Positions 1 through 9,253 of a stretch of DNA of 64,000 nucleotides are shown here, one piece after another. Made by a program: the position numbers and the translations under genes. Where the stretch lies: NCBI RefSeq assembly GCF_026340675.1, contig NZ_JAPEOX010000001.1, forward strand, positions 1,116,001-1,180,000, read 5' to 3'. A model generated the notes under the pieces. The model did not search any database. It had not been told where the DNA came from and saw only the letters and a program-made list of their open reading frames with translations. This stretch comes from Streptomyces sp. NBC_01264 (GTDB lineage Bacteria; Actinomycetota; Actinomycetes; Streptomycetales; Streptomycetaceae). Numbering within the stretch: position 1 is the stretch's first letter; every line of letters begins with the position of its first letter.

Positions 1-1
1 G

Positions 2-994
2 CCGGCGTGGCTGGTCCCGGAGGGGTTCGGAACGGTGGGGTCGATAGTGATAACACCGCTGCCCGGCCACGGCGTCCCCGCGGGAGCTTTGGTCCTGCTG
101 CGCCGCGCGGGCGGTGCCGGATTCACGGAAGGCGAGGAAGTATTCGCCCGCCTCTTCGCCGCCCGCGCGGGCGCAGCGATGTCAGCGGCGCGCCTGTATG
201 CGGAGCAGGCATCGATCAGCGAGACGCTGATGCGCGAACTGCTCCCGCCATCGCTGCATCAAGTGGCGGGGGTCGAGTACGCGGGCGGCTACCGGCCCTC
301 CCTGGACCATGAGCGGATCGGTGGGGACTTCTACGACGTCCACCCCGCCGCCGTGGCGGGCGGAGCGTCACTGGTCGTCCTCGGCGACGTCTGCGGCAAG
401 GGCCTGGAGGCCGCCGTGATGACGGGAAAGATCCGTAACACCCTGCACGCCCTGCTGCCCATGGCCGATGACCACCCGCGGATGCTGAACCTGCTCAACA
501 CCGCGCTGCTCAATACGCACGACGCGCGCTTCGCGACGCTGGTTCTGGCCTCCGCGGTCCGCGAGGGTGCCGCCGTGGAGCTGCGGCTGACCAGTGCCGG
601 CCATCCCGCTCCGCTGATCCTGCGTACCGACGGAACCGTCGAGGAAGCCGCTACCCACGGCACACTCGTCGGAGCACTTCCGGCCGTGACCACCGAGACG
701 GCGGCAGTGACGCTCGCGCCGGGTGAGACGTGCCTGCTCTTCACCGACGGAATCACTGAGGCACGGGGCGGACCGCTGGGCGGGGCCATGTTCGGTGATG
801 CCCGGCTGAGGCGAGTGCTCGCGGAGTGCACGGGGATGCCCGCGGAGGCGGTGGTGGAGCGGGTGCAGATGCTCGCCTCCGAATGGGTCGGCGGCGGCCG
901 TCACGACGACATGGCCGTCGTGGCGATCTCCGCACCCCGAACCAACCACCTCAGCGCGGTGGACGGGCACACGAGGGGCAGGTTCACAGCGTGA
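2..994 (+). CDS. GAF-PP2C (SpoIIE/RsbU-type) serine phosphatase, 5' partial
   Basis: The frame is open to the left edge, so the N-terminus lies outside the window; the first GTG inside (35) is not the real start. About 65 residues of the end of a GAF domain come first (AGALVLLRRAGGAGFTEGEE), then a SpoIIE-type PP2C domain. Metal-binding motifs are present: GGDFYD, LGDVCGKGLEAAVMTG, FTDGITEAR and GGRHDDMAVV. Such phosphatases dephosphorylate STAS anti-anti-sigma factors and so release alternative sigma factors. It overlaps the B12-binding gene by 4 bp (GTGA) and is followed by an STAS gene, its likely substrate. Confidence 0.9.
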   Translation, partial: PAWLVPEGFGTVGSIVITPLPGHGVPAGALVLLRRAGGAGFTEGEEVFARLFAARAGAAMSAARLYAEQASISETLMRELLPPSLHQVAGVEYAGGYRPSLDHERIGGDFYDVHPAAVAGGASLVVLGDVCGKGLEAAVMTGKIRNTLHALLPMADDHPRMLNLLNTALLNTHDARFATLVLASAVREGAAVELRLTSAGHPAPLILRTDGTVEEAATHGTLVGALPAVTTETAAVTLAPGETCLLFTDGITEARGGPLGGAMFGDARLRRVLAECTGMPAEAVVERVQMLASEWVGGGRHDDMAVVAISAPRTNHLSAVDGHTRGRFTA

Positions 995-2064
995 TAACCG
1001 ACGTGACAAACACGGGACTTCTGGGGGCACGGCTTTGGGACGCGGTCCTGGCAGGCGACGAACGGGCCGCGGTCACCGTGATCCACCAAGCCCTGGATGA
1101 CGGAGCAGACCCCGAAGACGTGCTCTTGGACGCGATCGCCTGGGTGCAGGGCCGCGTCGGCGAACACTGGGCCGCCAACCGGATCAGCGTCGCGCAGGAG
1201 CACGCCGCGACCGCGATCAACGAGCGTGCCATAGCCGCTCTCGCCGAACACCCTGCAGCCCGTCGGGACCCGTCGCGCGGCCGGGTCTTGGTCGCATGCG
1301 TGGACGGGGAGTGGCACGGGCTGCCGGCCCACCTCGTAGCCGAGGTCCTCAAACTGCGTGGCTGGCACGTCGACTACCTCGGCGCCCACGTCCCCACGCC
1401 GCACCTCATCGCGCACATCCACCGCACCGGCCCCGACGTCGTCGCTCTGTCGAGTTCCATCCCCACCCGGCTGCAGACCGCCCACGCGACGATCACCGCG
1501 TGTCAAGCGGCCGGAGTGCCGGTCCTCGTCGGAGGAGCCGCGTTCGGGCCGGAGGGCGAATACGCCCGTCTGCTGGGCGCGGACGCGTGGACGCCGGACG
1601 CCCGTGCGGCCGCCGACCTTCTCGAGCGTCGGCCGCTGCCGCGCCCGCGGCCCGACCACCAGCCCATCGATGACCTGCCGCACCTTGCCGACCAGGAGTA
1701 CACCCTCGTAACGCGTAGCCGCCCCCAGCTCGTGCGGACCGTCTTCACCGGGCTGGAGGACAGATTTCCGGCGATGCGCGGCTACACCGAGGCGCAGCGG
1801 GAACGCACCGCCGAGGACCTGTCCCACATCGTGGAGTTCCTCGGTGCGGCCCTCTACACAGGTGACGCCGAGCTGTTCTCCCGCTTCCTCCTGTGGACCG
1901 CGGGCATCCTCGAAGCGCGCGGTGTACCGGCGCACAGTCTGCCGCCGGCGCTGGACGTTCTGGCAGGTGAACTGAAGGATTTCCCCCGCGCCACCGACAT
2001 GCTCCGGCTCGCCGTCACGCGCCTGACCGATACCCCTCTCACCGTTGGCGGAGCCGCCGAATGA
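991..2064 (+). CDS. Cobalamin-binding protein with CarH-like photosensor signature
   Basis: The GTG start overlaps the phosphatase stop by 4 bp; 357 aa. Residues 1-95 are a helical B12-cap bundle carrying the W-x9-EH signature (W60, E70, H71) typical of CarH/LitR-type adenosylcobalamin photoreceptors. Residues 97-205 are the Rossmann-like B12 domain: EWH at 107-109 supplies the lower axial His, followed by the SSS (154-156) and GG (181-182) motifs. The usual Gly three residues after that His is Pro here. There is no MerR DNA-binding domain; a helical C-terminal region of about 130 aa that I cannot name takes its place. Position between a PP2C phosphatase and an STAS gene suggests it passes light or cobalamin status to a partner switch. 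That role is inferred. Confidence 0.85.
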   Translation: MITDVTNTGLLGARLWDAVLAGDERAAVTVIHQALDDGADPEDVLLDAIAWVQGRVGEHWAANRISVAQEHAATAINERAIAALAEHPAARRDPSRGRVLVACVDGEWHGLPAHLVAEVLKLRGWHVDYLGAHVPTPHLIAHIHRTGPDVVALSSSIPTRLQTAHATITACQAAGVPVLVGGAAFGPEGEYARLLGADAWTPDARAAADLLERRPLPRPRPDHQPIDDLPHLADQEYTLVTRSRPQLVRTVFTGLEDRFPAMRGYTEAQRERTAEDLSHIVEFLGAALYTGDAELFSRFLLWTAGILEARGVPAHSLPPALDVLAGELKDFPRATDMLRLAVTRLTDTPLTVGGAAE

Positions 2065-2489
2065 CCCCCACACCCGGGCCACTGCGCCTCACCCGCACCG
2101 ATACGGCCGGCGCCGTGCGCATCGAGCTGCACGGCGACTTCGATTACCAGGATGCCGACCGCCTCCTGGACGCCGTCTCCGCAGTCCTGGCCTGCCCGGG
2201 TGGGCTGCGGGATCTGCACGTGGACTGCACGGACATGACCAGGGTCGACTCCACTGGGCTGGCGGTCCTGCTGATGATCCGGCGACGCACGGACGCCGCG
2301 GGCGTACGCTTGCACCTCGACGGACGGCCGGTGGAACTGGAGCGGATCCTGCAGGTCACCGGCACCCTCAACCACTTCACCAGCCCACACACCGGTATCC
2401 GGTCGGTGGCCTTGACGGTGGAGAGAGCGTCCGCAGGTACGCAGGAAGCTGTAAAGGCCCGCTCCAGCGGGCAGGACCCCAGCACTTGA
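2061..2489 (+). CDS. STAS-domain anti-anti-sigma factor
   Basis: ATG overlaps the stop of the B12-binding gene by 4 bp. 142 aa, a single STAS domain with the phosphorylation-site motif VDSTGLAVLL (Ser64/Thr65). In RsbV/SpoIIAA proteins this site is phosphorylated by an RsbW-type kinase and dephosphorylated by PP2C phosphatases like the one two genes upstream. No RsbW kinase is in this operon; the nearest kinase-like gene is at 10598. The last 30 residues look disordered. Confidence 0.85.
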   Translation: MTPTPGPLRLTRTDTAGAVRIELHGDFDYQDADRLLDAVSAVLACPGGLRDLHVDCTDMTRVDSTGLAVLLMIRRRTDAAGVRLHLDGRPVELERILQVTGTLNHFTSPHTGIRSVALTVERASAGTQEAVKARSSGQDPST

Positions 2490-2530
2490 CCGGCCCCGGC
2501 CGGCGGGCAGCTCGCACGGAGGGAATGCAC

Positions 2531-3022
2531 ATGTCCGTACCGGCCTTCGGCCCGAGCAGCAGCGCCCCGGACGCCGCGCGCTCGGTCAGCGACATCGCCG
2601 AACTCCTCGACGTCGTCTACGAGAGCGCCCGCCAAGCGGTTCCCACATCGCCGGTCTCCACCACGCAGTTGCGTCTGATGTTCCTCCTCGACCGCCGGCC
2701 CGGGATCCGCATGAGCGCCTTGGCCCAGCTCCTCGGGGCCGGGGCTCCCTCCGTGACCCGGCTCTGCGATCGCTTGGAAGCCACCGGATTCCTACGCCGC
2801 CATCCCTCCCCCGGCGACGGCCGCGAGCTCACCCCTCGTCTCACACCCGCCGGGGAACGACACCTCGCCCAGATACGGGAAAAGCGCCAGCAGACGCTCG
2901 CCCAGGCCCTCGACACCATGAGCGCCGATGCCCGGCACGCCCTCACGACAGGGCTGGCAGCACTCCAGGAGGGCATCACCTCGACCACCGGCTCCCCCCA
3001 ACAGAACAACCCCGCCGCCTGA
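2531..3022 (+). CDS. MarR-family transcriptional regulator
   Basis: 163 aa from the ATG at 2531, chosen because GGAGGG lies 7 nt upstream; an in-frame ATG at 2525 is too close to it. A winged-helix MarR fold is visible: TTQLRLMFLL, the recognition helix region APSVTRLCDRLEATGFLRR and the wing with SPGDGRELTPRLTPAG. It lies 41 bp after the STAS gene on the same strand and may belong to the same transcript. Ligand and targets are unknown. Decayed MarR genes with a similar recognition helix occur at 4561 and 4881. Confidence 0.85.
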   Translation: MSVPAFGPSSSAPDAARSVSDIAELLDVVYESARQAVPTSPVSTTQLRLMFLLDRRPGIRMSALAQLLGAGAPSVTRLCDRLEATGFLRRHPSPGDGRELTPRLTPAGERHLAQIREKRQQTLAQALDTMSADARHALTTGLAALQEGITSTTGSPQQNNPAA

Positions 3023-3308
3023 CGACACCCGGGCGGCCCGCCACCCCGAGAACCAAATGGGGCGTGGGGACCCGGGGCCCGTACGTGCATTTCCTGCTCA
3101 GCGGCTGAAGCCTCCGAAGGCCGCGACCTCCACCCGTGCTGCGGTGGCTAGCTCCACTGGGGCCGTCCCAGGCCCCGTGCTGTCGACCGACGGTGAGCAT
3201 CCTCGCCCGGCACAGTGACAGCTAGCGACACTGATACGCGTCCCTGACGGGTCCACAGGCGGTAGAGTTGAGTGACAGTTGCTTGGCGGCAACCTTTAAG
3301 AGAATAAA

Positions 3309-4361
3309 GTGGTTGTCCGGGCCGGTAACGATCGTGATCACCGCTTCCGTCGAGCGCGTCAGTCTGTGGCCGCAGATCTCTTCGGCGAGCCGCGCGCCGG
3401 TGCTTTCGGCAGCCAGGAGCCGTACGGACAGTCCGCTCAGGGCAATGCCATGCATCTGCACCTCCCGATGACCGTTCGAGGGGACCGGCTAGGGGTCCTT
3501 ACGGTGCGTATGCCCGAGCAGCTGTGCACGACGGAGATCGTGGCGGAGCTGACGGACGTCGCGGAGCTGCTGGGGCACGAGATCATCGTCGCGGAGCGCG
3601 ACACCGACCTGTACGTGCAGGCCCGCCGGGCAAGTCGGCTCAACCTGGCGGCCGAGATGCAGTGGCAGCTGCTTCCCGGCCGGGCCTGTTCCCGTCCGGA
3701 GTACGCCATCGGCGCCCAGCTCGAGCCCGCCTACGACATTCACGGCGACAACTTCGACTGGTCGACCACCGCGGACACCCTCACCATGACCGTCACCAAC
3801 GGGATGGGCGAGGGGATCGGGGCCTCGCTCCTGACGAATCTGGCGATCAACGCCCTGCGCAACGCCCGGAGGGCCGGCATCGGTATCGCCGATCAGGCGG
3901 CGCTGGCGGACCAGGCGGTTTACGCCCAGTAGCGCGGGCGGGAATACGTCTCGACTCTCCTGCTCTGCCTGGAACTTGCCACGGGCCATGGCCAGGTCGT
4001 CGACGCCGGGTCCCCCCAGTTGTGGCGCTACCGCGACAGAGCCGTGGAGCGCGTCCCCTTCGAAGCCCAGTTTCCCCTGGGAATGTTCGAGGAAGCGCAG
4101 TACTCGGCACAGCGCTTCGAGGCGCTCCCCGGAGACCGCCTCATCTTCGTCAGTGACGGCGTTTACGGAGCCGCCGACAAGGGAGGCGTCGCCTACAGTG
4201 AGCGCGCCTTGGCCCGCGCCATCCACGCCACCGCCCTTCTGCCCGTTGCCGCGGTCCCCCGCGCAATCCTGGAAGAGCTGACGGCCTACCGGGACGCGGC
4301 GCCCGAGGACGATGCGCTCGTGACGTGCCTTGACTGGTTCGGTCGGCCACCGGCGTCGTAG
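3309..4361 (+). pseudogene. SpoIIE/RsbU-type phosphatase gene with in-frame TAG
   Basis: One frame reads through a GAF-like part (LHLPMTVRGDRLGVLTVRMP) and a PP2C domain (LTMTVTNGMGEGIGASLLTNL, then LIFVSDGVYGAADKGG and a final PEDDALVTCLDW). A TAG at 3930-3932 (after VYAQ) interrupts it; RGREYVSTLLLCLELATG resumes at once in the same frame. Without the TAG the protein is about 350 aa. Even repaired, the metal-site motif is HGDNFDW rather than GGDFYD, and Gly-Met-Gly replaces the usual Asp-Val-Cys/Ala-Gly. It could be a nonsense mutation, a sequencing error or readthrough. Where the N-terminus begins is unclear. Confidence 0.75.
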
Positions 4362-4560
4362 ACCGACCTCGAGGGCGCCGGCAGCGGGGGCCTGCTCCAA
4401 CGGCCGCCGTGCGGTCGGAGCCGAGGGCTGGAGGGCTGGAGGGCGGATACCGTCACACCTGCGCGTGTGGTCGTCGCAGGGCTCGGCCCCGGCCGCCGGA
4501 CGCGGCCCGGGCCCCGCGGCGCCTCCGGTTCGCCGGGCGGATCTGAGGGGTCACGCCTCC

Positions 4561-4719
4561 TTGATCCCCCGCCGCGAGGTCGGGCTGATCCTCACCCACC
4601 AGGGTCAGAGGACCGTGGACAGCCTGTATGAGCAACGTTCCCAGGCTCTGCACCACGTCCTGAGCGGCATGCGTCCCGATCAGCGCCGACACCTGCTGGA
4701 CGCCTGCGCGCCCTCACCG
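4561..4719 (+). pseudogene. MarR C-terminal fragment
   Basis: The translation REVGLILTHQGQRTVDSLYE followed by QRSQALHHVLSGMRPDQRRHLL matches the wing and dimerisation helices of MarR proteins. No recognition helix or start is in frame upstream. It is a tail remnant, lying between the TAG-interrupted phosphatase gene and a convergent MarR gene. Confidence 0.55.
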
Positions 4720-4880
4720 GAGCAATCAACGCCCCGCCAGGCCCGAGCGGCGAGTATGGGCGGGAAGTCAGCGAGTGACATCGCAGGCGAGGCCTCGGGC
4801 TCGTGGCCCACCGCACGAGCGGGGCAGTACGACCGGGGTCACCTCGATGCCCTTCCTCGCCAGAGCCTGGGGCGGGTGGA

Positions 4881-5383
4881 CTATGCGGTATCTGACAGGC
4901 CGTTCGCGGCGCTCGGTGGCGCCGTCCGCTCGGGCGCCGCCGCGGCGCGGACGGCTGCGAGACCTTGGGCCAGGTCCTGACGGTGGCGGGAAGACATCCG
5001 CTGCAGAATCTCGGCCGTCTGCCGCGCCCGCAGGCTCTGGTGTCCTCCAGGACGGCGCGTCCGTGCCGACTCACGCTCAACTCGATTTCGCGGCGGTTGG
5101 TCGCGGCGCGTGTGCGCTGGATCAGACCGGCCGCCTCCAGGCGGTCGCACAGACGGCTGATCGCCGGCGGCGCGGAACCGAGTGCCTCGCCGAGGTCCTT
5201 CAGATTGATGCCGATGCGCTGTTCGATGACGGTCAGAGCGCGCAGCTGCGACGGGGGGACCGCTCCCCCGGTGGCGGCATCGGGGACCGGTCGCCACAGA
5301 GCCTCGAGCAGTTCCACGACCGGCACGCGTCGAGGGCCCCGGCTCGTCGTCGAGGGGATGGAGGGCTCTGGGCATCGCACCAC
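4881..5383 (-). pseudogene. MarR-family regulator gene with frameshift
   Basis: From tandem GTG codons at 5383 and 5380 the frame encodes VVELLEALWRPV, then LKDLGEALGSAPPAISRLCD and NRREIELSVSRHGRAVLEDT. Near 5036 it changes frame; the other frame continues LRARQTAEILQRMSSRHRQD to a stop at 4881. Joined, the two halves give a full-length MarR protein of about 165 aa, so one indel has split it or the assembly has an error. It is convergent to the MarR tail at 4561. Confidence 0.65.
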
Positions 5384-5696
5384 TGTGTCATCCGGGCGTC
5401 CGCTTGTCAGGCCCGCCGCCGGGGCACCCCTGGAGCGGGCACACCGCGGCACCCGGACCGGCCCGGGCTGAGGAGCGGACCGACTGGACCTGGGCAGCGC
5501 CCCACGGGCTTGGCCTACGCGTACGGCGGACGATCGGGGGCATCCGGTCTGCGTGGCGGCGAGGCGCCGAAGGGCGGCCGACGCACATGTGCCGTGGGCG
5601 GCGTGGCGGGGGAATGCCCCGGACGCATGCCGTAGCCGCGGTCGGAAAGTGCTGCTCCGAGAAGAAGGATCCGTGGTGAACCCACCTCCCATGCCT
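5384..5696. other. Intergenic stretch without recognisable gene
   Basis: Between the frameshifted MarR gene and the left end of the IS110 element I see no coding region with motifs or a ribosome site. It holds the upstream region of the MarR gene. Confidence 0.4.
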
Positions 5697-5699
5697 AAT

Positions 5700-5940
5700 G
5701 GGACGTATCGGGTCGTAGAGACTTGATGTTGTAGCCGCCAGCAGGTGAGCACTTCCGATGCCGGAGCCGTTCGAGTTCTGTGGTCAGACCGTGCCCCTGC
5801 TGGTCGGCCGGGAGGCCATGACCGCTGATGGGATGGCGTGCCCGCCCACGGGCGTGAGCACTGGATCCATTAGGCCGCGTGCCGTGCCTTCCGCAGGCTG
5901 CTGTGCAACTGAACGAACGGATACGAGCGGGAGAGAACTG
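5700..5940 (+). ncRNA. Candidate IS110 bridge-RNA region
   Basis: IS110-group elements encode a structured bridge RNA in the non-coding segment upstream of the recombinase; its two loops pair with target and donor DNA. This segment has the right position and size and no convincing coding content. I did not fold it or identify guide loops, so the call rests on position and family knowledge only. Confidence 0.4.
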
Positions 5941-7167
5941 TTGCTGCTGATCGGTGACGACTGGGCCGAAGACCATCACGATGTCGAGGTCCAGGACGGG
6001 ACGGGCCGCAAGCTGGCCGTCGCGACCCTGCCCGAGGGGGTGGAGGGCATCGCGAAACTGCACGCGCTCATCGCGAAGTACGGTGGCGCGGATGTGGACT
6101 CCGCCGAGGTGGTGGTGGGGATCGAGACCGATCGCGGCCCGTGGGTGCAGGCCCTGATCGCCTCCGGCTACCAGGTGTTCGCGATCAACCCGAGGCAGGT
6201 CAACCGGTTCAAGGAACGCTACGGAACCTCCGGCGCCAAGAGCGATAAAGGCGATGCGCACGCGCTGGCAGACATGGTCCGTATCGACCGTGACCAGTTG
6301 CGGCCCGTCGCTGGAGACAGCGAGCAGGCCCAGGCCGTGAAGGTCGTCGCCCGTGCCCACCAGACACTGATCTGGGAACGCACCCGCACCTTCCAGCGGC
6401 TGCGCAATACGCTGCGCGAGTACTTCCCCGCGGCCCTGGACGCCTACGCCGACTTGGCGCTGACCAGCACGGACGCACTGGAGCTGCTGATCAAGGCGCC
6501 CACGCCCGCCACCGCGGCGAAGCTGACGCGCCCCCAGATCACCGCGGTCCTGACCCGCCACCGCCGGCACAACCGGCCCCAGAAAGCCGCCACGATCCAG
6601 ACCGCGCTGCGAGAAGAACACCTCGGTCTGCCCGAACCGGTGACCGCCGCCTACGCGGCCGCCGCGACAGCCCACGCGCGCCTGCTGATCAGTCTGAACG
6701 AGCAGATAGCCGAGCTCGAAAGGCAGGTGAAGGCACATTTTCTTGAGCACCCGGACGCTGAGATCTACCTCTCGATGCCCGGCATCGCGGAGATCACCGG
6801 CGCCCGGGTGCTCGCCGAGTTCGGGGACGACCCCACCCGCTACGACAACGCGAAGGCCCGCAAGAACTACGCCGGGACCAGCCCTATCACCCGGGCCTCC
6901 GGCAAGAGCCACACCGTCCAGGCCCGCTACGTCCGCAACAACCGCCTCGCCTCGGCCCTGCAACTCCAGGCGTTCTCCGCGCTGAACACCTCACCCGGCG
7001 CCCGCCGCTACTACGACAAGCAGCGCGCCCGCGACGCCGGCTACAACCCTGCCCTCCGCCAGGTCGGAAACCGCCTCGTCGGCATCCTCCACGGATGCCT
7101 CAAAACCCGCACCCACTACGACGAAGCAACCGCCTGGTCACACCACGCCCAGCTCTATCCCTCTTGA
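5941..7167 (+). CDS. IS110-family transposase (DEDD recombinase)
   Basis: TTG at 5941 is preferred: GGGAGAG lies just upstream and the product begins LLLIGDDWAEDHHDVEVQD, the usual IS110 N-terminus, giving 408 aa. The ATG at 5758 would add about 60 unrelated residues. The N-terminal RuvC-like DEDD domain shows D7/D8, GIETDRGPWVQAL, and KSDKGDAHALADMVRID. The C-terminal Transposase_20 domain shows LSMPGIAEITGARVLAEFGD and ARKNYAGTSPITRASGKS with its nucleophilic Ser. The gene looks intact. Confidence 0.92.
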   Translation: MLLIGDDWAEDHHDVEVQDGTGRKLAVATLPEGVEGIAKLHALIAKYGGADVDSAEVVVGIETDRGPWVQALIASGYQVFAINPRQVNRFKERYGTSGAKSDKGDAHALADMVRIDRDQLRPVAGDSEQAQAVKVVARAHQTLIWERTRTFQRLRNTLREYFPAALDAYADLALTSTDALELLIKAPTPATAAKLTRPQITAVLTRHRRHNRPQKAATIQTALREEHLGLPEPVTAAYAAAATAHARLLISLNEQIAELERQVKAHFLEHPDAEIYLSMPGIAEITGARVLAEFGDDPTRYDNAKARKNYAGTSPITRASGKSHTVQARYVRNNRLASALQLQAFSALNTSPGARRYYDKQRARDAGYNPALRQVGNRLVGILHGCLKTRTHYDEATAWSHHAQLYPS

Positions 7168-7183
7168 CATGAAACGGCATGGG

Positions 7184-8286
7184 ATGTCTGACCCGCACGG
7201 ATGGTTCGCCCGTGCCAAGGTGGGCCTCACCGGCCTGGGTGAGCGCCGGGCGCAACTTCACGCCCGGCAAGAAGCGGCATACGTCGAGGCGTGGGACGAC
7301 GCCATCCAGATCGAGGAGCAGCGCTCCGACCGGGTCGCTGCCCGGGACGCCGCCGCGGCGGTGCCGTGGGGCGTGCGGGTGGCCGCCGAGGTGGGCTGGC
7401 GGTTGCTGGTGCTCGCCGCCACCGTATGGGTACTGATGCGCGTCATCGGCGCAGTTCGACTGGTCGTGCTGGCGTTCGCCGTCGCTCTGCTGATCACTGC
7501 CCTCCTGCAGCCGACCGTCGCGCGCTTGCGACGGCACGGGCTGCCGCGGGTGCTGGCCACCGCGCTGACCGCGATCTGCGGGTTCGCCGTGCTGGGGCTG
7601 GCCGGATGGTTCGTCGTCTGGCAGGTCCTCGACAACATCGGCAATCTCTCCGAGCGGGTCCAGGAGGGCATCGGCGAGCTGAAGCAATGGCTCATCAACA
7701 GCCCGCTGCACGTCACGGAAGGCCAGATCAACGACATCGCCGACCGGCTGAGCAGCAGTATCGGGACGAGCACGAGCGAGATCACCTCAACCGGTCTCCA
7801 GGGCGTGACGGTGCTGGTCGAGATCATCACCGGGCTGTTGCTCGCCATGTTCTCCACGCTCTTCCTGCTCTACGACGGCAGGCGCATCTGGGAGTGGACG
7901 CTCAAGCTGGTCCCGGCGGCGGCCCGACCGAGCCTGGCGGGCGCCGGCCCGCGCGCCTGGCGGACGCTCACCGCGTATGTCCGGGGCACTGTGATCGTTG
8001 CCCTGATCGACGCCGTCTTCATCGGCGTGGGCATCTACTTCCTCGACGTTCCGCTCGCGGTCCCCATCGCGGTCGTGATCTTCCTGGCCTCCTTCGTGCC
8101 TCTGGTCGGCGCCGTCGCCTCGGGCGCGCTGGCCGTCGTCGTCGCTCTGGTCACTCAGGGCGTCTTCACCGCGCTGATGGCCCTGGTGATCGTCTTGGTG
8201 GTCCAGCAGATCGAGGGGCACGTACTGCAGCCGTTCATCCTCGGCCGGGCCGTGCGGGTGCACCCGCTGGCCGTGGTCCTGGCCGT
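7184..8286 (+). pseudogene. AI-2E-family transporter, 5' part (split by IS3)
   Basis: The product is a polytopic membrane protein of the AI-2E/PerM family, with paired helices, a long extracytoplasmic segment and the FLASFVPLVGAVASGALAVVVALVTQG and QQIEGHVLQPFILGRAVRVHPLAVVL blocks. The frame breaks at base 8286, where the IS3 element begins, and resumes at 9584. Removing the element and one copy of the CGT duplication restores a continuous 452-codon frame. ATG 7184 is taken as start; ATG 7169 is also in frame but may be inside the end of IS110. The family exports small molecules or ions in various bacteria; the substrate here is unknown. Confidence 0.85.
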
Positions 8287-8329
8287 TGAGGGGCCTCGCG
8301 TTTTTCGGACAGGGATCTGACCGTTCATT

Positions 8330-9253
8330 TCACGCGGCTATTCGCAACCTTGCATACTCGGCGTGGACTTCCTGCGGAGGCCGGTAACCGACAGCCGAGT
8401 GAAGGCGTTTGCGATTGTACCAGAATTCGATGTAGCGAGTGATGTCCTGCCGGGCGGCCTCGAGGGTCAGGTAAGTCACACGTGAGACACGCTCGTTCTT
8501 CAGAGTTCCGAAGAACGATTCGGCCATCGCGTTGTCGAAACAGATCCCGGTGCGCCCAGACGATCTGCGGAGGCCGAGCCGGTTCAGCGCCTTCCCGAAC
8601 TCGGCTGACATATAGTTACTTCCGCGATCGGAGTGAAAAATTGCCCCCTTGGTGAGCTTCCTGTTGCGGGCTGCGTTGCGTATGGCCCGGGATATCAAAG
8701 GCGTCTGGTAGTGGTCGTCCATCGCATACCCGATGACTTCCTTCGTGCAGCAGTCGATGACCGTCGCGAGATAAAGCCAGCCCTCGCCAGTCGGAATGTA
8801 GGTTATGTCTCCGACGAGCTTTTCACCCGGGGTGTCGGCGGTGAAGTTCCGGCCGACGAGGTCGGGCACTGCGCCCGCCGCAGCCTGGGTCAGGCTGAAC
8901 CGCTTCGGGCGGGGCTGGCAGGGCATCAGGCCCAGTTCACGCATGAGCTGGCGCACGAGCTCCAGGCCGGCGGCGTGCCCCCAGCGCGCCAGCTGGGCGC
9001 GGATGCGCCGGTATCCGTACGTACTGTCGGACACCTCGAAGGCTTTCTTGACGAGCAGTTTCAATTCCTCGCGCCGCTGAGCCGTCGCAGAATCAGGACG
9101 GCGTCGCCAGTCGTAGTAGCCGGACTTGGACACGTCGAGCCGCTCACACATGAACTCGACAGAAAATACGTACTCCGCGGTGTCGAGTCGCATCGTTTCG
9201 ATGAACTCGTACTTGCGTGCTACCGGGGATCCTTCGCGAAGTACGCCGCGCAT
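8330..9253 (-). CDS. IS3 OrfB transposase (DDE integrase domain)
   Basis: Product of up to 307 aa with an HTH_21 region (SKSGYYDWRRRPDSATAQRR, YGYRRIRAQL) and an rve integrase core. The DDE residues are in GDITYIPT, FHSDRGSNY and DNAMAESFFGTLKNE. It overlaps orfA by 34 bp in the -1 frame, the usual arrangement for production of an OrfAB fusion by programmed frameshifting within 9220-9253. The C-terminus (YNRKRLHSAVGYRPPQEV) is complete. Confidence 0.92.
   Translation of the reverse strand: MRGVLREGSPVARKYEFIETMRLDTAEYVFSVEFMCERLDVSKSGYYDWRRRPDSATAQRREELKLLVKKAFEVSDSTYGYRRIRAQLARWGHAAGLELVRQLMRELGLMPCQPRPKRFSLTQAAAGAVPDLVGRNFTADTPGEKLVGDITYIPTGEGWLYLATVIDCCTKEVIGYAMDDHYQTPLISRAIRNAARNRKLTKGAIFHSDRGSNYMSAEFGKALNRLGLRRSSGRTGICFDNAMAESFFGTLKNERVSRVTYLTLEAARQDITRYIEFWYNRKRLHSAVGYRPPQEVHAEYARLRIAA

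Larger units (their letters stand above)
5697..7187 (+). mobile_element. IS110-family insertion sequence (ends approximate)
   Basis: A complete IS110-type transposase gene is preceded by about 240 bp of non-coding sequence, as expected for the family. IS110 elements lack long terminal inverted repeats, so the ends are approximate. A short imperfect direct repeat, ATGGGACGT near 5698 and ATGGGATGT near 7180, may mark the two junctions. The right end lies at or just before the AI-2E transporter gene, so that gene has probably lost its native promoter. Confidence 0.7.

Noticed and set aside
901..2082. Long minus-strand open frame (393 codons) opposite the B12-binding gene
   Set aside because: It is a high-GC shadow of a gene with clear motifs; no domain, ribosome site or sensible composition.
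5695..6963. Minus-strand open frame over the IS110 transposase
   Set aside because: Shadow of the DEDD recombinase frame; no motifs.
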